DNA from: Methanosphaera sp. SHI613 | GTDB taxonomy: Archaea; Methanobacteriota; Methanobacteria; Methanobacteriales; Methanobacteriaceae | DNA length: 6,265 nt | NCBI GenBank assembly: GCA_003266145.1 | Contig: MVJJ01000013.1 | Span: 1-6,265, forward strand | Direction: 5' to 3' | Part shown: in pieces, positions 1 through 5,862 of the stretch | How the letters are laid out: every line of letters begins with the position of its first letter | Position numbering within the stretch: the first letter of the stretch is position 1 | Notes under the pieces: generated by a model | The model's database searches: none | Told to the model about the DNA's origin: nothing | The model's input: the letters and a program-made list of their open reading frames with translations, nothing else | Made by a program: the position numbers and the translations under genes

Positions 1-441
1 GATGACAATGAATCAGGTAACACGGATGAATCCACTAGTGATAATGCCATTGATGATTCGGATAAAAATGATGATGGAAGTGCTGCAGTTTCTTCAAATC
101 AAAATACAACAGTTCTTGGCAATATCAAAAACAACAACAAAGCAACTGAAAACACTCAAAAATCACAAAAACGTGTGGATAAACTATTGAATATGAGAAA
201 CAAAATCGAAAAACGAGTCAACAATGATTTAATGCAGGTAACTTCTGCAAGTACAGAATCTGGAGAAAACAACGCTGAAAACGAAGAAAACACAACAACT
301 GCTGATGATAATACAAATGATAACAAAACAGCGGTTGATACGAACAATAAATCCAATAATCAATCAAATAATGTCATACCTATAGCTGCTGCTATAATAG
401 CTGTAATAGCTATAATTGGAGTGGTGATTATCAAAAAATAA
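1..441 (+). CDS. C-terminal part of a membrane-anchored cell-surface protein (5' end outside window)
   Basis: The reading frame is open from base 1 to the TAA at 439-441, giving 146 residues with no start in view; the GTG at 175 is only an internal valine codon. Residues 1 to about 122 are polar and low in complexity, dominated by Asn, Asp, Ser, Thr, Glu and Lys, with one more basic, helix-like stretch near residues 58-79 (sequence around KRVDKLLNMRNKIEKRVNND). Residues about 123-144 form one hydrophobic helix of Ile, Ala and Val, ending in Lys-Lys at the C-terminus. A polar stalk plus a C-terminal helix with a short basic tail is the usual anchor of archaeal surface (adhesin-like) proteins, with the bulk outside the cell. 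The functional domain lies upstream, so neither ligand nor family can be named. It converges with the thiF-like gene. Confidence 0.8.
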   Translation, partial: DDNESGNTDESTSDNAIDDSDKNDDGSAAVSSNQNTTVLGNIKNNNKATENTQKSQKRVDKLLNMRNKIEKRVNNDLMQVTSASTESGENNAENEENTTTADDNTNDNKTAVDTNNKSNNQSNNVIPIAAAIIAVIAIIGVVIIKK

Positions 442-462
442 TCATCCAACTCTATGTTTTAC

Positions 463-524
463 TTTTTTTTATAAAATTTAATTAATAATCGCCATTTTTT
501 CTTTGTATGCTATACTTTTTTTTT
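463..524 (+). terminator. T-run terminator region after the surface-protein gene
   Basis: Three T runs follow the stop codon at 441: T8 at 463-470, T6 at 495-500 and T9 at 516-524. No strong GC hairpin precedes them. Archaeal RNA polymerase stops at such T tracts alone, so this is the likely end of the surface-protein transcript. The region also separates it from the converging thiF-like gene, whose own (minus-strand) terminator is not obvious. Confidence 0.55.
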
Positions 525-530
525 CATGAG

Positions 531-1283
531 TTATATTTCTATAACGTCAAAGCTTGTCAGATCAAGCAGGTCAAATATCAATACCTTTGGACTGACACAT
601 ACTTCTCCTATTCCTGTTATCAGTTTGTAGGCCTCAAATGCCTCCATACATCCTATTATATTTGGTGTTGGTCCTATTACTGGTGGAACTCCACTTGTTA
701 CCTTTTTAAGACTTTCAATAGTTCCATCATCAAGTGGCTTGTCCTTTGATGGAAGGTTAAACATTTCCTCATAGCTTTTAGAATCCGGTAGGAACACGCT
801 TACCTGTCCCTGTGTTGCATGTATTGCTCCGTGTATGAATGGAATGTTCTTTTTCTTTGCACAGCGGGATACTATTACCCTTGCAAGTACGTTATCAAGT
901 GCATCTATTACTATATCAGAGTCATCTATTATCTTTTCAATGTTGTCCTTGCTTACATGTTCGTTGTATGCTGTTACTTCTACGTATGGATTTATAATTC
1001 TTACCTTTTCCTTTGCGGTAGTGCTTTTGGATATTCCCAGGCTTTCAAGTGTTGCTAGTGATTGTCTGTTTAGGTTTGATAGGTCGAAGGCATCTTCATC
1101 TACAAGTACAAGTTCTCCCACTCCCATTCTTGCTAGCATTTCTATACATTCACCGCCTATTCCTCCACAGCCGATGACTGTTATCTTGGCTTGTTTGAAT
1201 TTTTCCTGCTGTTTTCTGTCTACTATACTCATCTGCCGGGATGCTATTTCCCAGTATCCATCTCCAATGTATCTTGTTGGCAT
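531..1283 (-). CDS. ThiF/MoeB/HesA-family adenylating enzyme (E1-like)
   Basis: The product is 250 residues, the size of a bacterial MoeB/ThiF. Family members adenylate the C-terminal glycine of a ubiquitin-like sulfur carrier (MoaD, ThiS, SAMP) in the cytoplasm. Visible landmarks are the N-terminal SRQ (15-17), the nucleotide-binding loop GCGGIG (38-43), the Asp ending the second strand (D62), N70, R73 and Q74, K86, and the DALDN segment (127-131). These fall at nearly the same positions as R14, R73, K86 and D130 of E. coli MoeB, so the adenylation site looks intact. Two usual features are missing: the CxxC zinc pairs are absent (the first site reads SKSYEEMF, 168-175), and the segment before the GPTPNIIG loop (204-211) has Thr-Ser (196-197) where ThiF/MoeB carry a Cys. 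It should therefore be a zinc-free, Cys-less adenylase. It follows larE by 6 nt with a strong Shine-Dalgarno, so it is the second gene of an operon. The carrier protein is not in the window. Confidence 0.9.
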   Translation of the reverse strand: MPTRYIGDGYWEIASRQMSIVDRKQQEKFKQAKITVIGCGGIGGECIEMLARMGVGELVLVDEDAFDLSNLNRQSLATLESLGISKSTTAKEKVRIINPYVEVTAYNEHVSKDNIEKIIDDSDIVIDALDNVLARVIVSRCAKKKNIPFIHGAIHATQGQVSVFLPDSKSYEEMFNLPSKDKPLDDGTIESLKKVTSGVPPVIGPTPNIIGCMEAFEAYKLITGIGEVCVSPKVLIFDLLDLTSFDVIEI

Positions 1284-1288
1284 TTCTT

Positions 1289-1295
1289 ATCACCT
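1289..1295 (-). promoter_or_regulatory. Shine-Dalgarno of the thiF-like gene overlapping the larE stop codon
   Basis: On the minus strand AGGTGAT (1295 to 1289) lies 5 nt before the ATG at 1283. The larE stop TGA (1292-1290) is inside this motif. A ribosome terminating on larE therefore sits on the binding site for the next gene, which indicates translational coupling and one transcript for the pair. Confidence 0.8.
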
Positions 1296-2294
1296 TTTTC
1301 TTCTTATCTTGGTTAATATGTTCATAAACTCGTCAAGTGCTTCATCATAGCATTTATATCCATATCCTTCAACTAGTCCTGATTCATATATCATAATATT
1401 ACTTGTTTCTATTTCAGCTTCATTATATCTTATATTTTCCAATTTTTCTATTGTCTTTTCTATGTTGATGTGGTATGGCAATTGGTATCTATAGCTTCCA
1501 TCAGCATATTCCAGTATAATCTCATCATCATCTTCAATAGGACTTAAATTTAATAGAATTCTCTTATAACCTTCTTTTTTTAACTTGTCGCATATTTGTT
1601 TATGTTTCTCCTCTTTTATTATTTCAGATATATCATCCACTTCAACTATTGCATCAGTATCCAAACTTCGGACTTTAACTATCTGACAATTCGTGTTCTC
1701 TTGTATATATGATTCGCATCTGTTTATTTTTTCTATTGTGTCCTCTTTAATTGGGGTGTCTGTTGCTATTCGTGTTGCTAGACACGTCGTTGATTTATGA
1801 TATTGGATGTTGTTAGTTTCAAGGTATTCATGTATTTCCTTTGATGTCAGTCGTGCTTCTATCAGTGGTGTTTTCATGTCGTATTCATATGTTATGAGTA
1901 TGCCTGGCCGGTCTGCTACAAGATCGCTTATGTTGTTTCCGTCACAGATGTAGTCATAGTCCTTTTCTTTTGCTGTTTGAAGGATTTTTTCGTACATCAA
2001 CCTGCGGCAGTTGTAGCATCGCCGTGAATTGTTTTTAAGTATTTCATTGTCTTCATAGAAGTTTACAGTTATGATTTCATGGTTTATTCCAAGCTTTTTT
2101 GTGGAGTTTCTGGCATTTTCTATGAAGTCTTTTCCAAATAGTCCATTGTCTATTGTTATGGCAAGTGTCTTTTCGGATACTTCCTTTGACAGGTGTGCCA
2201 GTAGTGTTGAATCTGATCCTGCCGAGAATGCTATTATTACCTTTTTATCCTTCAGGATATTTTTTACTATATTTATCTTTTCTTCTAGATTCAT
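1290..2294 (-). CDS. larE: LarE-like ATP-dependent sulfur transferase (PP-loop), three-cysteine type, with C-terminal extension
   Basis: LarE proteins activate a substrate carboxylate with ATP and insert sulfur; in lactobacilli this makes the nickel-pincer cofactor. From the ATG at 2294 the product has 334 residues. The PP-loop is SAGSDS (24-29), where SGGxDS is usual, so the second Gly is Ala. RRCYNC gives C93 and C96; DGNN (118-121) and a RPG (129-131) follow; TTCLATR gives C171, aligned with the sacrificial Cys of Lactobacillus LarE. The C93/C96/C171 set matches the LarE subgroup reported to hold a [4Fe-4S] cluster. The normal core ends near GYKRILLNL (242-250); about 80 further residues form an unassigned extension ending in basic KIRRKR. 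A longer reading from GTG at 2348 (352 residues) lacks a Shine-Dalgarno. The ATG at 2294 has GTGAT three nt upstream and places the PP-loop as in known LarE, so I prefer it. No larB or larC is visible nearby. Confidence 0.85.
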   Translation of the reverse strand: MNLEEKINIVKNILKDKKVIIAFSAGSDSTLLAHLSKEVSEKTLAITIDNGLFGKDFIENARNSTKKLGINHEIITVNFYEDNEILKNNSRRCYNCRRLMYEKILQTAKEKDYDYICDGNNISDLVADRPGILITYEYDMKTPLIEARLTSKEIHEYLETNNIQYHKSTTCLATRIATDTPIKEDTIEKINRCESYIQENTNCQIVKVRSLDTDAIVEVDDISEIIKEEKHKQICDKLKKEGYKRILLNLSPIEDDDEIILEYADGSYRYQLPYHINIEKTIEKLENIRYNEAEIETSNIMIYESGLVEGYGYKCYDEALDEFMNILTKIRRKR

Positions 2295-2349
2295 TCTATC
2301 ACTATGATTGTCATATGCACTTTTGTTTATAATGCTCTTTTTTGGCACT

Positions 2350-2365
2350 GTTATCTATAGATAAC
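2350..2365. promoter_or_regulatory. 16-bp perfect palindrome at the predicted larE transcription start (candidate operator)
   Basis: GTTATCTATAGATAAC reads identically on both strands. Its centre lies about 26 bp downstream of the centre of the minus-strand TATA box at 2387-2380, which is where an archaeal transcript would begin. A dimeric regulator bound here could block initiation of the larE-thiF operon. The site is distinct from the ATATAACAATTGTTATAT palindromes but is also built from GTTAT and ATAAC elements. Binding is inferred only. Confidence 0.5.
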
Positions 2366-2379
2366 TTTATTTTGATTAG

Positions 2380-2387
2380 TATTTAAA
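2380..2387 (-). promoter_or_regulatory. TATA box of the larE-thiF operon
   Basis: The minus strand reads TTTAAATA from 2387 to 2380, a good archaeal TATA box. Transcription would start near 2358, leaving a leader of about 64 nt before the ATG at 2294, or only about 10 nt before the alternative GTG at 2348. Confidence 0.55.
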
Positions 2388-2419
2388 TATTTTAATCCAT
2401 TTATCTTTCTATAGTATAG

Positions 2420-2427
2420 TATATATA
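2420..2427 (+). promoter_or_regulatory. TATA box of the barstar-like gene
   Basis: TATATATA lies 40 nt before the ATG at 2467 and about 22 bp (centre to centre) before the palindrome at 2437-2454. Initiation would fall at roughly 2446-2450, inside the palindrome. It is divergent from the larE promoter. Confidence 0.5.
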
Positions 2428-2436
2428 GCATCAATT

Positions 2437-2454
2437 ATATAACAATTGTTATAT
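2437..2454. promoter_or_regulatory. 18-bp palindromic operator candidate, copy 1 (barstar-like gene)
   Basis: ATATAACAATTGTTATAT is a perfect 18-bp palindrome overlapping the predicted transcription start of the barstar-like gene, immediately before its Shine-Dalgarno. The identical 18 bp recur at 2846-2863 in front of the amidotransferase operon, with the same spacing to a TATA box. Identity of sequence and position at two promoters argues for one shared repressor. No regulator gene is visible in the window. Confidence 0.7.
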
Positions 2455-2466
2455 GGAAGTGATTAC

Positions 2467-2709
2467 ATGACAAAAATAGAATTGGACGGAAATAAAATTC
2501 AAGAAAATGAAGTTGAATACCTAAAGGAAATCTTTGATTTACCCGTTTTTGACGGTGATTATGAAGATATATATCAGTATATTATAGGATTCTATTCAAA
2601 GACATTAATAACCTTAACGAATAGTTCTAATGTGGATAATGATTTGATAGATGTATTTGAAAGAGCATCAGACTATAACAATCTGGTTAAATTTGAAATA
2701 TTGGATTAA
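2467..2709 (+). CDS. Barstar-like small acidic protein (putative RNase inhibitor fold)
   Basis: The product is 80 acidic residues, slightly shorter than barstar (about 90). The ATG at 2467 is preferred over an upstream in-frame start at 2446 because GTGAT lies 3 nt before it and the palindrome covers the upstream part. The layout follows the barstar family: a first strand with IELDG (4-8), an amphipathic helix EYLKEIF (17-23), the LP..DG turn (25-30) as in LPEYYG of barstar, a second helix YEDIYQYIIGF (32-42), a middle strand TLITL (46-50), a helix DLIDVFERAS (59-68) and a last strand KFEIL (75-79). D34 matches barstar D35, which contacts barnase. The next contact, D39, is Tyr (Y38) and the family Trp-38 is Gln (Q37), so the binding surface is changed. 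Barstar blocks a cytoplasmic ribonuclease; no such nuclease is encoded here. Family assignment is from the pattern alone, and the target is unknown. Confidence 0.68.
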   Translation: MTKIELDGNKIQENEVEYLKEIFDLPVFDGDYEDIYQYIIGFYSKTLITLTNSSNVDNDLIDVFERASDYNNLVKFEILD

Positions 2710-2715
2710 TCATCC

Positions 2716-2734
2716 TTTTTATAATAATTTTTTT
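2716..2734 (+). terminator. T-run terminator after the barstar-like gene
   Basis: T5 at 2716-2720 and T7 at 2728-2734 follow the TAA at 2709 within 25 nt, with no strong stem. The barstar-like gene therefore probably forms a single-gene transcript, separate from the amidotransferase operon that has its own promoter. Confidence 0.5.
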
Positions 2735-2809
2735 AGAAAATATTATTAAAGTATTTTGTATTTTTGATTCCTACCATTATCAATTATTTTTCTGATTTTT
2801 AGGATAATG

Positions 2810-2838
2810 TTTATATATTGTTAATGATATATTTATAC
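2810..2838 (+). promoter_or_regulatory. Promoter region of the amidotransferase-ligase-deacylase operon, two candidate TATA boxes
   Basis: TTTATATA at 2810-2817 is a full consensus box; ATTTATAC at 2831-2838 (within TATATTTATA) is a second. The second puts the start near 2857, inside the palindrome, repeating the spacing seen at the barstar-like gene. The first would start transcription near 2838-2840, just upstream of the palindrome. Sequence alone does not decide between them; repression by a bound factor would be possible with either. Confidence 0.5.
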
Positions 2839-2843
2839 TAGTA

Positions 2844-2865
2844 GAATATAACAATTGTTATATTC
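2844..2865. promoter_or_regulatory. 22-bp palindromic operator candidate, copy 2 (amidotransferase operon)
   Basis: This is a perfect 22-bp palindrome whose inner 18 bp (2846-2863) are ATATAACAATTGTTATAT, identical to copy 1; the outer pairs are G-C and A-T. It is centred at 2854-2855, about 21-22 bp after the TATA element at 2831-2838 and 38 nt before the start codon at 2903. It is longer than copy 1, so a shared repressor might bind it more tightly. Confidence 0.7.
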
Positions 2866-2902
2866 GAATTTTTTATAAAACAATTTAGCGGAGGATAATA
2901 AA

Positions 2903-3691
2903 ATGTGCGAAATATTCTGTTTAAACTCAAACAAACCCCAACAAGTAAACGAATGTCTAGAATGCTTTTACAGGCATTCCGATAATCATCCACATGGATG
3001 GGGATTAGCAAATATGCAGCAGGGCAACATCATGATAAGTAAAGAAGCCCAAAAAGCATCATGCAGTAAACAATTAAAAGATATACTCGCAAATCCACTA
3101 GTCAGCAAAAACGTATTTGCCCATATAAGACTTGCAACAGTAGGAAAAATAATATCACCAAACTGTCATCCCTTTACTAAACCAGATGCAAGTGGCAGAA
3201 CATGGATGCTGATACACAATGGAACAATATTCAATTATCCTCCACTAAATAAATATAAAAAAATAGAAAAGGGGGATACAGACTCTGAAAGAATATTATT
3301 ATACATAATAGATAAAATAAACGAATTTGAAAAAGAAAAACAATCACAATCAACAATAAAGGAAAGATTCAATATACTCCTAGAAGTCATAACAGACATA
3401 TCAAAAGACAATAAGTTAAATCTGATGATACATGATGGACAAGCAACATACATCCACTCGAATATGAGACAAACACTACACTACCTAAAAGGTGAAGATT
3501 CCTTCCTTGTAGCCACAACACCAGTAACCGAGGATGAAGGATGGAAAGAGGTAGAACTAAATAAGCTATTTGCATTAGTGGATGGAAACATCATATATGA
3601 AAGTAAAGAACACATAAATGAATTCATACAGACAAAAAAACATGAAGAATACCTGAATAAATCTATCAAATCAATAAAGGAAGATGAATAA
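2903..3691 (+). CDS. Class II (Ntn-hydrolase) glutamine amidotransferase, EgtC/YafJ-like
   Basis: The 262-residue product has the N-terminal signature MCEIFC: after Met removal Cys2 becomes the nucleophile that attacks a gamma-glutamyl amide. Further landmarks are HGWGLA (31-36), HIRLATVG (74-81, with R76 expected to hold the substrate carboxylate), NCHPF (87-91), HNG (105-107, oxyanion hole) and GDTDSE (124-129). The catalytic set looks complete. The protein is a stand-alone glutaminase domain (GATase_4-like) without a fused synthetase, and it is cytoplasmic. GGAGG 8 nt before the ATG supports the start. The stop touches the start of the next gene (TAAATG), so it is translated with a glutamate-cysteine ligase homologue. 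That pairing recalls EgtC, which removes a gamma-glutamyl group in ergothioneine synthesis. It could instead supply ammonia to the ligase. Which role applies cannot be seen here. Confidence 0.88.
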   Translation: MCEIFCLNSNKPQQVNECLECFYRHSDNHPHGWGLANMQQGNIMISKEAQKASCSKQLKDILANPLVSKNVFAHIRLATVGKIISPNCHPFTKPDASGRTWMLIHNGTIFNYPPLNKYKKIEKGDTDSERILLYIIDKINEFEKEKQSQSTIKERFNILLEVITDISKDNKLNLMIHDGQATYIHSNMRQTLHYLKGEDSFLVATTPVTEDEGWKEVELNKLFALVDGNIIYESKEHINEFIQTKKHEEYLNKSIKSIKEDE

Positions 3692-5083
3692 ATGCAAAAT
3701 CAAATAACAGAAAAGATGATACAAGAAAGAATATACAATCAGTTCATCAAGGCCACAAATCAGAGAAAAAATCTAATAGGAATCGAAATAGAAATGCCCC
3801 TATTAAACATGAACAAAAAAGCAGTAAACTTCAATCTCATCCATAAAATAACCAAAGAATTCCAAAAGGAACACTCAGACTTTCAAGATACACAAGTAGA
3901 CTATGATGGAAATATATACGCACTAAAAAACAACAAAACAAGGGACATACTCTGCTATGACTGCTCATACAACAATATTGAATTTGCAATGGGGCCTGAA
4001 GCAGACCTTCACACCATCAACGATAGATTTGAAAAATACTATACATTCATCAAGCAAGCACTGGAAAAAGAAAATCATACAATAACAGGAATGGGGATAA
4101 ATCCCTACAGAAAATACAACAATCAAGAACCAATACCCTCTGAACGCTACATGATGCTATATCATCACCTACAGTCATATAAAAACTACACAGATAATCC
4201 TATACAATTTCACAAATATCCATCATATGGAATGTTCTCATCAGCATCCCAGGTACAACTGGATGTTCACACAGATGACCTGATAGATACAATCAACACA
4301 TTCTCAAAAATAGAGCCATATAAGGCACTTATTTTTTCAAATTCACTATTGACAGAAGAAAATCATGACATAATATGCTACAGGGACATACTATGGGAAT
4401 ATTCGACACATGGAATCAATCCACGTAACATAGGAATGTATGATACACAGCTAAGCGACATATCCGACTTGATAACATACCTGCAGTCATTAAACATGTA
4501 CTGCGTAATGAGAAACAATTCCTACATAAACTTTCCATCAGTGAGTCTATATGATTACTACATGGATAAGACTATAACAGGTGAAAAATATAACGATGGA
4601 CACTATGAAAAAATAGACATCACACCCTCAATAGATGACATAAAATACCTACGACCATTCAAATTCATAAACCTAACATCCAGGGGAACAGTAGAATTCA
4701 GAAGTGTATGTACACAACCTGCAAAGGATTCAATGACAGTTGCAGCATTCCATCTAGGACTAAAGGAAAATATGAACAATCTGAAGCAATTAATCGAGGA
4801 TCAATCCGAAACATATACAAATGAATACACGCCAACACAACTAAGAAAACTATTGATACAATCAGAAATACCTGAATATCTCGATAAAAACCAATTATAC
4901 GAATTTACAAATAAAATAGTGAATGTAGCATCAGATGGCCTAAAACAAAGAGGAATCGGTGAAGAAAAGTTTTTAAAGCCATTATATGAAAGAATAAAAA
5001 AACAGACAAATCCGGCAAAAGATATCCTGAACTCATTAAATAATAATAGAACAATGGAAGAATTAATAAAAGAGTATGGCTAA
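3692..5083 (+). CDS. Glutamate-cysteine ligase family (GCS2, plant-type/EgtA-like) carboxylate-amine ligase
   Basis: The 463-residue length fits plant-type GshA and EgtA. Members join the side-chain carboxylate of glutamate to an amine using ATP and Mg2+, with a glutamine-synthetase-like fold. Visible family landmarks are GIEIEM (30-35, metal-binding acidic strand), NIEFAMGPEADL (95-106), GMGINPY (133-139), the PSERYMML segment (149-156), ASQVQLDVH (185-193, matching the QVxLD strand), the RDILW helix start (231-235), a YCVMRNNSY strand (270-278) and GTVEFRSVCTQP (332-343), which resembles the E-x-R...QP strand of EgtA. No signal peptide or membrane helix is seen. The ATG directly follows the previous stop; an AGGA about 10 nt upstream lies inside the amidotransferase gene, so translation is probably coupled. 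Whether cysteine is the real acceptor is unknown; methanogens of this group are not known for glutathione. Confidence 0.82.
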   Translation: MQNQITEKMIQERIYNQFIKATNQRKNLIGIEIEMPLLNMNKKAVNFNLIHKITKEFQKEHSDFQDTQVDYDGNIYALKNNKTRDILCYDCSYNNIEFAMGPEADLHTINDRFEKYYTFIKQALEKENHTITGMGINPYRKYNNQEPIPSERYMMLYHHLQSYKNYTDNPIQFHKYPSYGMFSSASQVQLDVHTDDLIDTINTFSKIEPYKALIFSNSLLTEENHDIICYRDILWEYSTHGINPRNIGMYDTQLSDISDLITYLQSLNMYCVMRNNSYINFPSVSLYDYYMDKTITGEKYNDGHYEKIDITPSIDDIKYLRPFKFINLTSRGTVEFRSVCTQPAKDSMTVAAFHLGLKENMNNLKQLIEDQSETYTNEYTPTQLRKLLIQSEIPEYLDKNQLYEFTNKIVNVASDGLKQRGIGEEKFLKPLYERIKKQTNPAKDILNSLNNNRTMEELIKEYG

Positions 5084-5111
5084 TACAATAATATAGACAA
5101 TAAATTATTAT

Positions 5112-5116
5112 GAGGT
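5112..5116 (+). promoter_or_regulatory. Shine-Dalgarno of the deacylase gene
   Basis: GAGGT lies 7 nt before the ATG at 5124, in the 40-nt gap after the ligase stop. The gap has no T-run terminator, so the deacylase gene is probably on the same transcript. Confidence 0.65.
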
Positions 5117-5123
5117 ATCACTA

Positions 5124-5792
5124 ATGACAGATGACCATTACCCGGACACTCCAACAACACTAGCAAAGGTAAACTCCACGGAATATGATGCAAGACTACT
5201 TGGAGAAAACGAACTAGGAAGCGTACACATCCACGGCCCATACGGCAACGACAAATCAAACATTAAAATAGCCTATCTTATAGGAATGCATCCCTATGAG
5301 AGCAAATCCCACCGTGCACTATTCGAGTCAATAAACAAACTCGACAAAAACCTAAACTACAAATACTACATCTACAACATAAACGTAATAAACGAGGACA
5401 GTGAAGATGAGGGCAGAATGGACGGACAACTGCTTGCAAAAGAATACGTGGCGGAGCATATAATAAACGGTGACTATGACTTCTTTGTAGACATACACTC
5501 AAATAAGGGAACACGTGGACCAGGCAAATATGAAAAGACAAACTTCATATTCGCACCATCATTCGATTCAAAATCAGAATACTACATGAATGATATACTC
5601 TTAACATGGAATCAAATAGAATACTACGCTCCCGAATATCGTACAAGCCCCGAATACATAACAGTACCCGTAGCAAAAAGCGGCATACCAACAATAGTAT
5701 ACGAGACATACTCCTATGAGAAGATGCAAAAAACACTTGAATATGCAGAAAAGCTCATTCAAACAGTAGATCACATTGACTTTATCGAATAG
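5124..5792 (+). CDS. Zinc deacylase/carboxypeptidase of the M14 / succinylglutamate desuccinylase (AstE/AspA) type
   Basis: The 222-residue protein carries the zinc-site pattern of this superfamily. GMHPYE (54-59) supplies H56 and E59, DIHSNKG (123-129) supplies the third ligand H125, and VYETYSYE (192-199) supplies the likely general-base Glu (E194). Family enzymes cleave an amide between an acyl group or glutamyl residue and an amino acid or peptide. It is shorter than AstE (about 320) and has no added C-terminal domain, no signal peptide and no membrane segment, so a cytoplasmic compact hydrolase is expected. It begins 40 nt after the ligase gene with its own Shine-Dalgarno. In this context it may trim or recycle the amide product of the ligase/amidotransferase pair. 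That role is inferred from position. Exact subfamily and substrate are uncertain. Confidence 0.75.
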   Translation: MTDDHYPDTPTTLAKVNSTEYDARLLGENELGSVHIHGPYGNDKSNIKIAYLIGMHPYESKSHRALFESINKLDKNLNYKYYIYNINVINEDSEDEGRMDGQLLAKEYVAEHIINGDYDFFVDIHSNKGTRGPGKYEKTNFIFAPSFDSKSEYYMNDILLTWNQIEYYAPEYRTSPEYITVPVAKSGIPTIVYETYSYEKMQKTLEYAEKLIQTVDHIDFIE

Positions 5793-5856
5793 ATTCCTTA
5801 TTATCATTATGAAATCCATACATTTAATAATCACCAAAATAACCTCCTTAAAGCTC

Positions 5857-5862
5857 TTTTTT
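5857..5862 (+). terminator. T-run terminator candidate after the deacylase operon
   Basis: T6 follows a short AAAG/CTTT self-complementary stretch 65 nt after the TAG at 5792. It is the first clear T run downstream of the three-gene operon. The stem is too weak to matter much; the call rests on the T tract. Confidence 0.35.

Noticed and set aside
2..190. Plus-strand frame of 62 codons rich in Met, Ile, Lys and Gln at the window start
   Set aside because: It is a shifted frame of the low-complexity stalk of the surface protein, whose own frame runs open to a proper C-terminal anchor.
530..545. GTTAT-N6-ATAAC inverted repeat, same arms and spacing as the palindrome before larE
   Set aside because: It spans the stop codon of the thiF-like gene, not a promoter, the inner six bases are not symmetric, and no start lies nearby.
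835..1350. Plus-strand frame of 171 codons across the thiF-like gene
   Set aside because: It is antisense to a gene with clear E1-family motifs, rich in Ser/Ile/Leu without domains, and has no promoter or Shine-Dalgarno.
5601..5849. Minus-strand frame starting at GTG 5837 (and a 13-codon frame from ATG 5823) behind a strong AAGGAGGT at 5849-5842
   Set aside because: The 78-residue product is rich in Cys, Phe and Tyr as expected for the antisense of a real gene, overlaps the deacylase gene, and has no recognisable domain. The Shine-Dalgarno-like motif is probably chance, though its strength is notable.
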